The notes under the pieces: generated by a model
The model's database searches: none
Seen by the model: the letters and a program-made list of their open reading frames with translations, nothing else
What the model was told of the DNA's origin: nothing
Made by a program: the position numbers and the translations under genes
In this document: piece after piece, positions 42,069 through 50,816 of the stretch
Layout: every line of letters starts with the position of its first letter
Position numbering within the stretch: position 1 is the first letter of the stretch
Source: Sphingomonas sp. NFR04
GTDB lineage: Bacteria > Pseudomonadota > Alphaproteobacteria > Sphingomonadales > Sphingomonadaceae
Length of the DNA: 64,000 bases
Direction: 5' to 3'
Assembly: GCF_900114095.1 (NCBI RefSeq)
Contig: NZ_FORV01000006.1
Coordinates: 209,288-273,287 of the forward strand

Positions 42069-45000
42069 TTACTCCCGCCCGAGCAGCACGCGGGCCTGGC
42101 CCGCGATCTGCGCCAGCATCGCCGCGTTCGGCACCGCCGACTGGCGGGCACGCCGCACCAGCGCGCTGAACTGGTCGACCCGAGCGCGGTGCTCGGCGAG
42201 CCAGGCATCCACCGCCGCTTGCGGATCCTGTCCGTCGACGCGGCCGAGGAAATCCAGCCGCAGCTGCTGGAAGTCGCGGGCGAGGCCGGCGATCAGCAGG
42301 CGTTCCCACACATCGCCGGTGGTGATCCGCGCTGCGGTCGACTGGGCCCAGTCGAGGCCCAGTGCCTGGCCCAGCGAGGTGAAGGCGCGGGTGAGCACCA
42401 CTTCGTCGACGCCGCTGCGCTGGCCGAGATCGGCGAGACCGATGCAACCGTCCAGCTCGAACACATGGACCACGCGGTCGACGAGCTCGATCGGTGCGCC
42501 TGCCGCGGTGAGCTTGCCGCAGATGCGGTCGGCCTGGGCGCGCACTTCGGTGAGCATCAGGCTCTTGGTCTCGCGGCCGAGCGCCTCGATGCCGGGCTGC
42601 AGCCGCGCGATCACCTCGGCGGGGCTGGCGCCCGGCCGGGTGATGCGCAGCAGATCGGCGATCTGGCCGCGTACCGCCACCGCCAGCTCGTCGAGCAGTG
42701 CGATACGGGCGCCTTCGCCGATCTCGGCGGTTTCCACCGCTTCCCACAGCGCCGGCAGGCCGAGCAGCCGTTCGGCCACGACGAACATCGCGGCGATGTC
42801 GCGCATCGACGCGCCTTCTTCCTCGGCCAGCTCGAACGGGTGGAGCACGCCGAGGCGGTTCACCACGCGATTGGCGAGCTTGGTCGCGACGATTTCGTTG
42901 CGGAGGCGATGCTCGTCGATCGCCTTGCCGAAGCGCTCCTGCATCGCCTTGGGGAAGGCGGCGTGGAGATCGCCGACCAGCGCCGGATCATGGCCGAGGT
43001 CGCCCTTCTCGATCGCGTCCTGCAGCGCCAGCTTCGCCGAGGCGAGCAGCACCGCCAGTTCCGGCCGGGTCAGCCCGCGGCCATCCTGTGCGCGGCGCAG
43101 CAGGTCCTCGTTGGAACCGAGACCCTCGACGCCGCGGTCGAGCCGGCCGCTCGCCTCCAGGATCTCGATCACCCGCACATAGCTGGGCAGGTCGAGCGCG
43201 CCGTCATTCTCCATGAAGGAGAGCGCCAGTGTCTGCAGGCGATTGTCCTCCAGCACGAGGTGCGCGACGTCGTCGGTCATGGACACGAGCAGCGCGTTGC
43301 GGTCCTCGAAGCCGAGCCGGCCCTCGATCATCTCGCGGTTGAGCGCGATCTTGATGTTGACCTCATTGTCCGAGCAATCGACGCCCGCCGAATTGTCGAT
43401 GAAGTCGGTGTTGAGCCGGCCGCCATTGCGGGCGAAGGCGATGCGCGCCGCCTGGGTAACGCCGAGATTGGCGCCTTCGCCGACCACCTGCGCGCGGACC
43501 TGCTCGGCATTGATGCGGATGCGGTCGTTGGCGGGATCGCCCACCTCGCCGTTGCTCTCGCTCGCCGCCTTCAGATAGGTGCCGATGCCGCCGAACCACA
43601 GCAGCCCGACGCGTGCCTTGAGGATCGCGATCATGAGGCCATTGGGATCGATGCTGTCGACGTCGAGGTCGAGCAGCGCCTTGACCTGCGGGCTGAGCGG
43701 GATCGACTTTTCGGTGCGTGGGAACACGCCGCCGCCCTCGGAAATCAGGTCGGGGTTGTAATCCGCCCAGCTCGAGCGCGGCAGCGCGAACATGCGCGCG
43801 CGCTCCTCCCAGCTCTTCGACGCATCCGGGTTCGGATCGAGAAAGATGTGGCGATGGTCGAACGCCGCGACCAGCTTGATCGACTTGGACAGCAGCATGC
43901 CGTTGCCGAACACGTCGCCGGACATGTCGCCCACGCCCGCGACGGTTACCGGCTCGGACTGGATGTCGGTGCCCATCTCCAGGAAGTGGCGGCGGACCGA
44001 GACCCAGGCGCCCTTGGCGGTGATGCCCATCGCCTTGTGATCGTAGCCGACGCTGCCACCCGAGGCGAACGCGTCGCCCAGCCAGAAATTGCGCTCGATC
44101 GCCAGCGCATTGGCGACGTCCGAGAAGGTGGCGGTGCCCTTGTCCGCCGCGACGACGAAATAGGGATCGTTGCCGTCGAGGATGGTCACGCCCTCGGGAT
44201 GCACCACCTCACCGGAGACGATGTTGTCGGTGATCGACAGCAGCGCGCGGATGAAGATGCGGTAGCTCTCCGTGCCTTCCGCCAGCCAGGCGTCGCGATC
44301 GACGGCGGGCGAGGGGAGGTGCTTCGGATAGAAGCCGCCCTTGGCGCCGGTCGGCACGATCACCGCGTTCTTCACGCGCTGCGCCTTCATCAGGCCGAGG
44401 ATCTCGGTGCGGAAGTCGTCACGGCGATCGGACCAGCGCAGGCCGCCGCGGGCGACCGGGCCGGCGCGCAGGTGGATGCCCTCGACACGTGGGCTGTACA
44501 CCCAGATCTCGCGCCAGGGGAGCGGGGCGGGGAGGCCGGGCACCTTGGCCGAATCGAGCTTGAACGCCAACGCCTCTACACCGGCGGGCGCGAACGCGTT
44601 GGTGCGGAGCGTTGCCAGCACGACGCCCTTGAACAGGCGCAGGATGCGGTCGTCGTCGATCGCATTGACCTGCGCCAGGCCCGCGTCGATCGCCTTCTCC
44701 GCCAGCGCAACCGCATCGGCCTCGCCGCTGCGTGCAGAATTGTGCGCCGCCTCGAAGCGGTCGACGAGCGCGAGTGCGACGAGCGGGGCACGGCGGAGCG
44801 CGTCGACCACGGTGCCGAGGCCGTAGAGCATGCCGGTCTGGCGCAGATAGCGGAACCAGGCACGCAACAGCACCACCGCGGCGGGGCTAAGACCTGCTTC
44901 CACGATAAGGCGGTTGAACAGGTCGTTCTCGGCACGGCCTTCGAGCACCGCCGCCACGGCAGCCTCGACGATCGCGGGATTGCGGTCCAGCATCGTGCTG

Positions 45001-46691
45001 GGCGTCGCCGGCTCGACCTTGAAGTCGTGGATGAAGGCGCCGTTGGTCAGCTCGGTCGGCACTTCCTCGAGCACGCGGAAGCCGAAATTCTCGAATGCCG
45101 GCACCGCGTCGGACAGCGCCAGCGCGCCGCCCAGGCGGTACAGCTTGATCCGGTATTTGCCGGGCTCGCCCTGCAGCGGCACGATCCGCACCGAACGGGC
45201 ATGCTCGTCCTCGAGCCCGCCGATCCGCACCATGTCCTGCGCGGCTTCCTCGGGCGTGTGGGTGAGGCGGTAGACGTCGGGAAAGGCGTTGGCGAGGCGC
45301 AGCGACAGGCGGGCGGCGCCGCTGCCGGCGATGTCGTTCAGGCACGCTTCCACCGCCGGGCCCCAGCCGCGCACCATCCGGGCGATGCGCGCGTCGAGCT
45401 CGTCCTCGTCCGGCATCGTCGTGTCGCCGCGCAGGTCGAGCGTGTAGCGCAACTGCGCCAGCACGCCGTCCTCCAGCGCGATCGACCAGTTGATCATCTT
45501 GGCGTGCGCCGCCTCGGTGAGCATGTTGCCGATCGTCTCGCGGTGGCCGGCGGCGACCTGCTCGCGCGGCAGCCAGACAAAGGCAAACAGATGCCGGCCC
45601 AGCGTGCTGCGCACCAGCACCAGCTTCGAGCGCGGCCGGTCCGCGACCGACATCGCGGTGAGCACCAGGCTCTCCAGTGCCTCCAGGTCGAAGGCGGTGG
45701 TCAGGTCGTGCGGCAGGCCGGTGAGCGCATGCGTCATCGCCTTGCCGGTATGGCCCGAGGGATCGAAGCCGAACTTCGATTCGAGCATCTCCAGCCGGCC
45801 GCGCAGCATCGGCACCATCGCCGGGGGCGTGTTGAGCGCCTGGCTCGTCCACAGGCCGTAATGGATCGACAGGCCGGTGACATCCTGGCCGGTCATCAGC
45901 GGCGTCACGACGATGTCGAGCGGCACGCGGCGGTGCACGGTGGAGGTGGCGTTGGACTTCAGCAGCAGGGGAATCTCGCCGCCCATCTCGAAATAGTCGA
46001 TCGCGAGCTTGCGGGAGGTGTCGGCGAGCAGCGGCACCTCATGGGTGTAGCGGGCGAGGCCGATCTGGTCGCTGCTCTCGCCGCTGACCGACCATTTCTC
46101 GTGGCCGAGCAGCGTCATCGCATCGTCGGCGAACCAGCGGAGCAGCGCCTCGCCTTCGCGCGAGGGGACGCGGGCGCCGTCGATCGACAGCGCCTGCTGG
46201 AGCGGGCGCCAGTCGGAAACGACGTCGCGGACATGCTCGAGCACCCGCTCGATCTCGCTGGTCAGCGCGCGGCGGGTGCGGGCGTCGGCGCGCTCCATCT
46301 CGATGTAGATCATCGATTCGGGCTGCGAATCCTTCGCCTTCTCGCCGATGTCGGTCACCACGCCCTTGGCGTCGCGCTCCACCGGCAGGATCGGGTGGAT
46401 GATGCGGAAGATGCTCAGGTCGAACGAGGCGATCGCCGCCGCGATCGAATCGACCAGGAACGGCATGTCGTCGTTGATCACGGCGAGCCGCATCTTGCGG
46501 CTGGCATCGTCCTGATAGGTTTCGAGATTGAGCCGCACCGTCTGCGGCGGGCGTTCCGCCGCCGTTTCCGCGACGAACCGCGCCACTTCGGTGCGCTCGG
46601 CGTCGTCCAGTCCTTCCAGCTCTCCGGGCAGGGCTCCTTCGAAGATCCGATCCTCAAAAGCCTGCATGATCTTTTTTTCTAGGTTCTTCAT
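42069..46691 (-). CDS. gdhB: NAD-specific glutamate dehydrogenase, large (180-kDa) type
   Basis: 1540 residues. Long regulatory N-terminal half with ACT-like segments, catalytic dehydrogenase core in the middle (ARGGLRWSDRRDDFRTEILG, VPTGAKGGFYPK, VAGVGDMSGDVFGNGML, IFLDPNPDASKSWEER) and a helical C-terminus. Oxidises glutamate to 2-oxoglutarate and ammonia for use as carbon source. Start MKNLEKK; the frame is open 43 codons further up but those overlap the PAS gene end region. The opposite strand also has a 4.6-kb open frame, a codon-bias artefact. Confidence 0.96.
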   Translation of the reverse strand: MKNLEKKIMQAFEDRIFEGALPGELEGLDDAERTEVARFVAETAAERPPQTVRLNLETYQDDASRKMRLAVINDDMPFLVDSIAAAIASFDLSIFRIIHPILPVERDAKGVVTDIGEKAKDSQPESMIYIEMERADARTRRALTSEIERVLEHVRDVVSDWRPLQQALSIDGARVPSREGEALLRWFADDAMTLLGHEKWSVSGESSDQIGLARYTHEVPLLADTSRKLAIDYFEMGGEIPLLLKSNATSTVHRRVPLDIVVTPLMTGQDVTGLSIHYGLWTSQALNTPPAMVPMLRGRLEMLESKFGFDPSGHTGKAMTHALTGLPHDLTTAFDLEALESLVLTAMSVADRPRSKLVLVRSTLGRHLFAFVWLPREQVAAGHRETIGNMLTEAAHAKMINWSIALEDGVLAQLRYTLDLRGDTTMPDEDELDARIARMVRGWGPAVEACLNDIAGSGAARLSLRLANAFPDVYRLTHTPEEAAQDMVRIGGLEDEHARSVRIVPLQGEPGKYRIKLYRLGGALALSDAVPAFENFGFRVLEEVPTELTNGAFIHDFKVEPATPSTMLDRNPAIVEAAVAAVLEGRAENDLFNRLIVEAGLSPAAVVLLRAWFRYLRQTGMLYGLGTVVDALRRAPLVALALVDRFEAAHNSARSGEADAVALAEKAIDAGLAQVNAIDDDRILRLFKGVVLATLRTNAFAPAGVEALAFKLDSAKVPGLPAPLPWREIWVYSPRVEGIHLRAGPVARGGLRWSDRRDDFRTEILGLMKAQRVKNAVIVPTGAKGGFYPKHLPSPAVDRDAWLAEGTESYRIFIRALLSITDNIVSGEVVHPEGVTILDGNDPYFVVAADKGTATFSDVANALAIERNFWLGDAFASGGSVGYDHKAMGITAKGAWVSVRRHFLEMGTDIQSEPVTVAGVGDMSGDVFGNGMLLSKSIKLVAAFDHRHIFLDPNPDASKSWEERARMFALPRSSWADYNPDLISEGGGVFPRTEKSIPLSPQVKALLDLDVDSIDPNGLMIAILKARVGLLWFGGIGTYLKAASESNGEVGDPANDRIRINAEQVRAQVVGEGANLGVTQAARIAFARNGGRLNTDFIDNSAGVDCSDNEVNIKIALNREMIEGRLGFEDRNALLVSMTDDVAHLVLEDNRLQTLALSFMENDGALDLPSYVRVIEILEASGRLDRGVEGLGSNEDLLRRAQDGRGLTRPELAVLLASAKLALQDAIEKGDLGHDPALVGDLHAAFPKAMQERFGKAIDEHRLRNEIVATKLANRVVNRLGVLHPFELAEEEGASMRDIAAMFVVAERLLGLPALWEAVETAEIGEGARIALLDELAVAVRGQIADLLRITRPGASPAEVIARLQPGIEALGRETKSLMLTEVRAQADRICGKLTAAGAPIELVDRVVHVFELDGCIGLADLGQRSGVDEVVLTRAFTSLGQALGLDWAQSTAARITTGDVWERLLIAGLARDFQQLRLDFLGRVDGQDPQAAVDAWLAEHRARVDQFSALVRRARQSAVPNAAMLAQIAGQARVLLGRE

Positions 46692-46794
46692 GGATGCGGC
46701 TATGCTCCCGGGCGAAGGCCACCTCAAGTCTGGAAAAACCGGGAGGAAAGGCGCAGAAGCGCCCTCCGCCGCGGTTGGACTCAGGCAGCGGGAC

Positions 46795-48063
46795 TCAGGC
46801 CGCGGCGCGACGCACGGCACGGTCGGTCAGCTGCGCGTCGTCTTCCAGCTTGGCGATGATATCCAGGCCCTGCGCACCCGCACGCGCCAGCAGCAGCACG
46901 AACTCCGCTTCACCCGGCGTCATCGCCACACGAGCGAGCGGCGGACGCTGGCGCAGCGCCTCGACCGCGCGGGCGAAGGCGGCTGGGCGGCGCTCGCCGG
47001 CGACCGACGCACGCAGCTCACGCTCCGCCGCGACGACGCCCTTGATCCCGCCGGGCGTGATTTCGAGGAAGGCGTCGAGCCCGTCCGCCGGCACCGCCAG
47101 CCGCCGGGCATGGGTGAGCACGGCGGCGAATTCGGCCAGCCGCGTCTTGTCGTAATCGGCGCCGAAGACGAGCTTGGCCACCGGCGTCATCGGCGCGCGC
47201 GCCTGGGCGCCGATGCCCGCCTCGGCGAGCAGCGCGGCATAGCCCTCGGCGTCCTTCTCGGCCGCAATCGCGAAGCCATAGGCGCGATCAAGCGCGCGGT
47301 AGAGCACCGCGCGGCCGCGCAGCTCCGAGGCGCGGGCGGCCGCGGCCGACTCGCGCGCGAGCATCAGCTGATCGGCCAGCGGCGAGGCGACTTCGGTGCG
47401 CGGCAGCTCGGCCGCGGCGGGCGAATCCAGGCCGGCGCTGGGGCCATCCGCCCATACCGACTGGGTCGGCGCAGGGTGCGGCACCGCGCGGCGCGAGGCC
47501 TCGATCTCGGCATCGAGTCGCGCCTGCATCTCGGCGTCGACGACTTCCTTCCAGTTGATCACGCCGTAGATGAAGTCGATCGTCTCGGGGTTCGAGGCGA
47601 ACGGCATCAGGATGCCGCGGTAGAACATCTGGTGGCCGCGCTGGCCGACGAACTCGGCCTCGAAGCCGATCGGCGCGCGGTTGGCGATGATCTGGAGATA
47701 ATGGTCGGTCAGCCGCGACAGCAGCGAGCGGCTCGGCACTTCACCGACATGCGCGATCGGTCCCTCGATCCCGCATTCCTCGCGCAGCGCGGTGCCGAGA
47801 TAGCGGATCGCGGGGTTCTCGATGCCGGCAGTGAAATCGAGCAGCACGCTGTTCGGGCCGAAATCGGCGATGTTCTCGGGATCGAGGTCGTGAATCGCGG
47901 GGTAGGGGCGGCCGCGCAGCAGCGAGACCCAATGGTTGTAGGCGCGCACATGCATCCGCCGCTCGTCACCGCCGATCGCCACCGGGCGTTCGTCGATCGC
48001 CTCGTCCGCCGCGGGCACGGGCTCGGGGTCCGTCGGACGATTGATGCCGCGAGCCATGTTCAT
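46795..48063 (-). CDS. PAS-domain protein, probable signalling protein without output domain
   Basis: 422 residues from an ATG with GTGGAG 7 bp upstream. A PAS_5-like domain (about 40-180, RPYPAIHDLDPENIADFGPN... and GQRGHQMFYRGILMPFA) is followed by an Ala-rich helical region. No kinase, GGDEF or DNA-binding domain. Such PAS proteins occur in sphingomonads; role unknown. 100 bp upstream of the glutamate dehydrogenase and same strand. Confidence 0.8.
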   Translation of the reverse strand: MNMARGINRPTDPEPVPAADEAIDERPVAIGGDERRMHVRAYNHWVSLLRGRPYPAIHDLDPENIADFGPNSVLLDFTAGIENPAIRYLGTALREECGIEGPIAHVGEVPSRSLLSRLTDHYLQIIANRAPIGFEAEFVGQRGHQMFYRGILMPFASNPETIDFIYGVINWKEVVDAEMQARLDAEIEASRRAVPHPAPTQSVWADGPSAGLDSPAAAELPRTEVASPLADQLMLARESAAAARASELRGRAVLYRALDRAYGFAIAAEKDAEGYAALLAEAGIGAQARAPMTPVAKLVFGADYDKTRLAEFAAVLTHARRLAVPADGLDAFLEITPGGIKGVVAAERELRASVAGERRPAAFARAVEALRQRPPLARVAMTPGEAEFVLLLARAGAQGLDIIAKLEDDAQLTDRAVRRAAA

Positions 48064-48266
48064 GCGGATGCTCCACTGCGGGCGAGGGCCCGAAAACGCT
48101 GATCCGGGGCCTTGTGCAGGGTCCATGGTAAATGCTGCGTAAAAGGCGGATCAGGAAAAGCCGCGGGCCGAAGAAAGTTGGCGGCTGTGCAAGGAGGTGC
48201 TTGCATGCGCCGGGAACGGCTGGTAAGCGCGCCCTCCTCCGGGCAAGCCAGCGCCCGGCACCGGGC

Positions 48267-48342
48267 GCCGCTTTAGCTCAGCTGGTAGAGCATCGCATTC
48301 GTAATGCGGGGGTCACAGGTTCGAGTCCTGTAAGCGGCACCA
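48267..48342 (+). tRNA. tRNA-Thr (anticodon CGT)
   Basis: 76 nt including CCA. Acceptor stem GCCGCTT / AAGCGGC, D arm GCTC-AGCTGGTA-GAGC, anticodon stem-loop TCGCA-TTCGTAA-TGCGG with CGT at 34-36, T arm CAGGTTCGAGTCCTG, 3' ACCA encoded. Reads ACG. The integrase gene just downstream points to this 3' end as an attachment site. Confidence 0.97.
48318..48342 (+). other. Probable attachment site (attL) at the tRNA-Thr 3' end
   Basis: Integrases of the P4 type usually recombine into the T-arm/3' end of tRNA genes and the integrase lies beside it. No second copy of the T-arm/acceptor sequence was found in the window, so attR is either outside or decayed. Confidence 0.45.
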
Positions 48343-48427
48343 GTACATATTGAGAACATTGTAGAAAACCGCGGAAAACTGCGGTAAAATGTCTCCTGCG
48401 GGTCCCGTAGTTTCCCATTTTGTTCCA

Positions 48428-48493
48428 CCGTGGCCCACCCGAAGTGGCCACGAATCAGTGGGCCACGGAGATCGCAGGAAGGCGTGGCCCACC
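48428..48493. repeat. Inverted and direct GTGGCCCA repeats before the integrase
   Basis: CCGTGGCCCA (48428-48437) and TGGGCCACGG (48459-48468) are inverted; GTGGCCCACC recurs at 48484-48493, directly against the integrase ATG. Likely arm-type integrase sites or an autoregulatory operator. Confidence 0.5.
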
Positions 48494-49710
48494 ATGCTTA
48501 CGAACGTCGAGGTTCGCGCGCTGAAGCCGGCGGCACGTCCGTTCAAGGTTCCGGACGGCGATGGCTTGTATCTTCTCGTCCAGCCCTCTGGCGCGCTGCT
48601 GTGGCGGTTTCGCTACAAGGTGTTCGGTGTTGAGCGGAAGCTTTCGCTTGGCAGCTTCCCCGAGGTGACTCTCCAGCAGGCGCGCCACAAACGAGATGAG
48701 GCGCGCGCCGAACTCGTCGACGGCTTCGACCCGGTCGAGCAGAAGCGACAGAAGCAACTCGAGGCAGAACTGGCAGCGAAGACCACCTTCGAACTGGTCG
48801 CCAATGAATATATTGAGAAGATGGAGCGCGAGGGAAAATCGGCGGCGACCCTCAAGAAGGCGCGCTGGTTTCTCGAACTGCTCGGTGGAATCTCCCGCCG
48901 GCCCATCGCGGCCATCACGCCGCACGAGCTACTGGATGTCCTGAAGCGCGTTGAACGCCGCGGGCATCACGAGACGGCGGTGCGGCTGCGCTCGTTTGCA
49001 GGCCGCGTGTTTCGCTATGGCTTCGCGACCCTGCGCACCGAAAAGAACCCGGCAGACATTCTCCGGGGTGCGCTTACCGTTCCGCGCGTGAAGCATCATG
49101 CGGCGATCGTTCAGCCGAAGAAGGTTGGAGAACTGCTTCGCGCCATCGAAGACTATAAGGGGCGCACTGAAACGCTCTACGCGCTGCGGATCGCACCGCA
49201 CGTGTTCCTACGGCCGGGTGAGCTCCGGCAGGCGAAATGGAGCGAGATCGACTTGCCGAGAAGGTGTGGCGCGTGCCCGCAGAGCGCATGAAGATGAAGC
49301 AGCCGCACGCTGTGCCACTGTCCCGGCAGGTGCTGTATCTGCTTCAGGATCTGCGATCGCTGGCGCGGTCGAGTGAGTTCCTGTTCCCCGCACTGCATAC
49401 GACGTTGCGTCCGATCTCCGACAACACATTGAATGTCGCACTTCGGCGCCTGGGCTTTGAACATGACGAAATGACCAGCCACGGCTTCCGGGCCATGGCG
49501 AGCACGCTGCTCAATGAATCCGGCCTTTGGCACCCCGATGCGATCGAGCGTGCGTTGGCCCATGGCGAACGGGATCGGGTCCGGGCAGCCTATCACCGAG
49601 GCGCTCACTGGGATGAGCGGGTCCGCATGGCGCAGTGGTGGTCTGACTACCTTGACCAGCTTCGCGTTGGCGGTGCGGTGATCAAGGCGAAATTCCGAAA
49701 GCGCGGGTAG
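48494..49710 (+). pseudogene. P4-type tyrosine recombinase, frameshifted
   Basis: Reading starts MLTNVEVRALKPAARPFKVP, with the DUF4102 N-terminal domain, core-binding domain and the first catalytic Arg (HVFLRPGELRQAKWSEIDL). Near 49243-49255 the frame shifts: expected ...DL-EKVWRVPAERMKMKQPHAVPL continues only in the +1 frame, which carries the rest, including HGFRAMAS (His-x-x-Arg) and the region of the Tyr (HRGAHWDERVRMAQWW). One base lost (or two gained) explains it. The protein as encoded stops at 49291 and lacks the catalytic Tyr, so it should be inactive. Confidence 0.9.
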
Positions 49711-50134
49711 AGTTGCCCCAATCGCCTGCGGTGAAGGTAAACCAACCGACCGAAATACGTTTGTCAAAATAATTACTTACCGCACTGCCGCAAAAATGGA
49801 GACCCAGGGGTCAGGCCCCATCCCCTTTTCGTAAATCGGGTTCGAAGCACAAACGCGATCGGGTTTGGCAACTACGAACGCCGGAGATGTCCCACGATCG
49901 ATCGGCAGTAGTCGACCACAATCGGACGTTCCCATCTGCCACCTTGAAGGTCCGCCGTGGACGGAAGCTGCCGATTAGGCGGTCGAGTGGACGATCAGCT
50001 ATGCGTCCGTGTTCTGATCGTTCAACTTACCCGCGTAGCACTTGCAAGCTGCCGTTCGGCTAAAGGTAAAATTCGCTGATGTGCTACGCCCGGTTTTGCG
50101 TGGTTGAAGTTAATCAACCTTGCCTATCGAACCG
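49711..50134. other. Non-coding stretch in the tRNA-Thr island
   Basis: No gene supported on either strand; relatively AT-rich for the window. Lies between two converging gene ends. A short GGGG-TCAG-GCCCC-like segment with CCCCTTTT near 49807-49830 could be a weak terminator. Confidence 0.5.
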
Positions 50135-50554
50135 TCAGCTGCCCTGTCGCTCGATCTGCGCTGGGCTGATCAAGCCCATCGATCTCGCGACGGCTTCCTG
50201 TAGAGCTTCAACGATCTGGAACGCCGCGTAAGGCCAGATGAACGCCGGCTGCAGAGGGGAACTCACGCTTCGCCAAGGCGCGTTCTCTACCAGGATAAAG
50301 GGTACGTTGAACTGCTCCAGCGATGCATGAAGCGTGCCCGCTCCGTCCCGGAGCCAGTCAGCGGCGACAATGATCGCCGCAGGTGCAGGCGGCGCAGCAT
50401 CAAGCAGCGCCTGCAATTCTGTCTCGGAATCGAACGGGCCTATCGTCCGCAGGCCGAACATCGAAAGCGCCTGGGCAAGATATGCGGAGCAAAAGCTGTG
50501 CTGGCTAGCGAGCAAGATCGTGGCGTGTTGAAAGAATGGCTCGGGCGCCCACAT
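50135..50554 (-). CDS. Receiver-like protein without phospho-acceptor
   Basis: 139 residues; ATG with AAGGA 7 bp upstream preferred over the one at 50569. Alternating hydrophobic strands and helices (ATILLASQHSFCSAYLAQAL, PAAIIVAADWLRDG, VPFILVENAPW, FQIVEALQEAVAR) resemble a response-regulator receiver fold, but the usual acidic cluster and Asp are missing. Divergent from a hybrid histidine kinase, so it may be a docking or decoy partner. The fold call is my inference. Confidence 0.6.
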   Translation of the reverse strand: MWAPEPFFQHATILLASQHSFCSAYLAQALSMFGLRTIGPFDSETELQALLDAAPPAPAAIIVAADWLRDGAGTLHASLEQFNVPFILVENAPWRSVSSPLQPAFIWPYAAFQIVEALQEAVARSMGLISPAQIERQGS

Positions 50555-50816
50555 GCTAGCTTCCTTCATGTTGCAACCAGAACCTTCCCGGCAGTCGCAA
50601 GCTCCCAGGAAAAGGATTGATCTGCATCTAAACGAACGTGCTGGAGTTTTTGCAACGCTCCCGATCTTCCTCCGTTAGATGCCCGGAGATGACGCCCGCC
50701 TCCTGGCGGCTGCACTCCGGGCGATGCCGCATCCGGCCGCGCACCTGACGTCAAGCGAAGCGACAGAACAGTTTGCTCGGTCGGTCGTTCTTCGTCCAAA
50801 CTTTCTACAGGCCGCC

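Noticed and set aside
42051..46682. 1543-codon open frame antisense to the glutamate dehydrogenase gene
   Set aside because: Translation is rich in Arg, Gly, His, Asp and Ala with no domain; it mirrors the strongly biased codons of the real gene.
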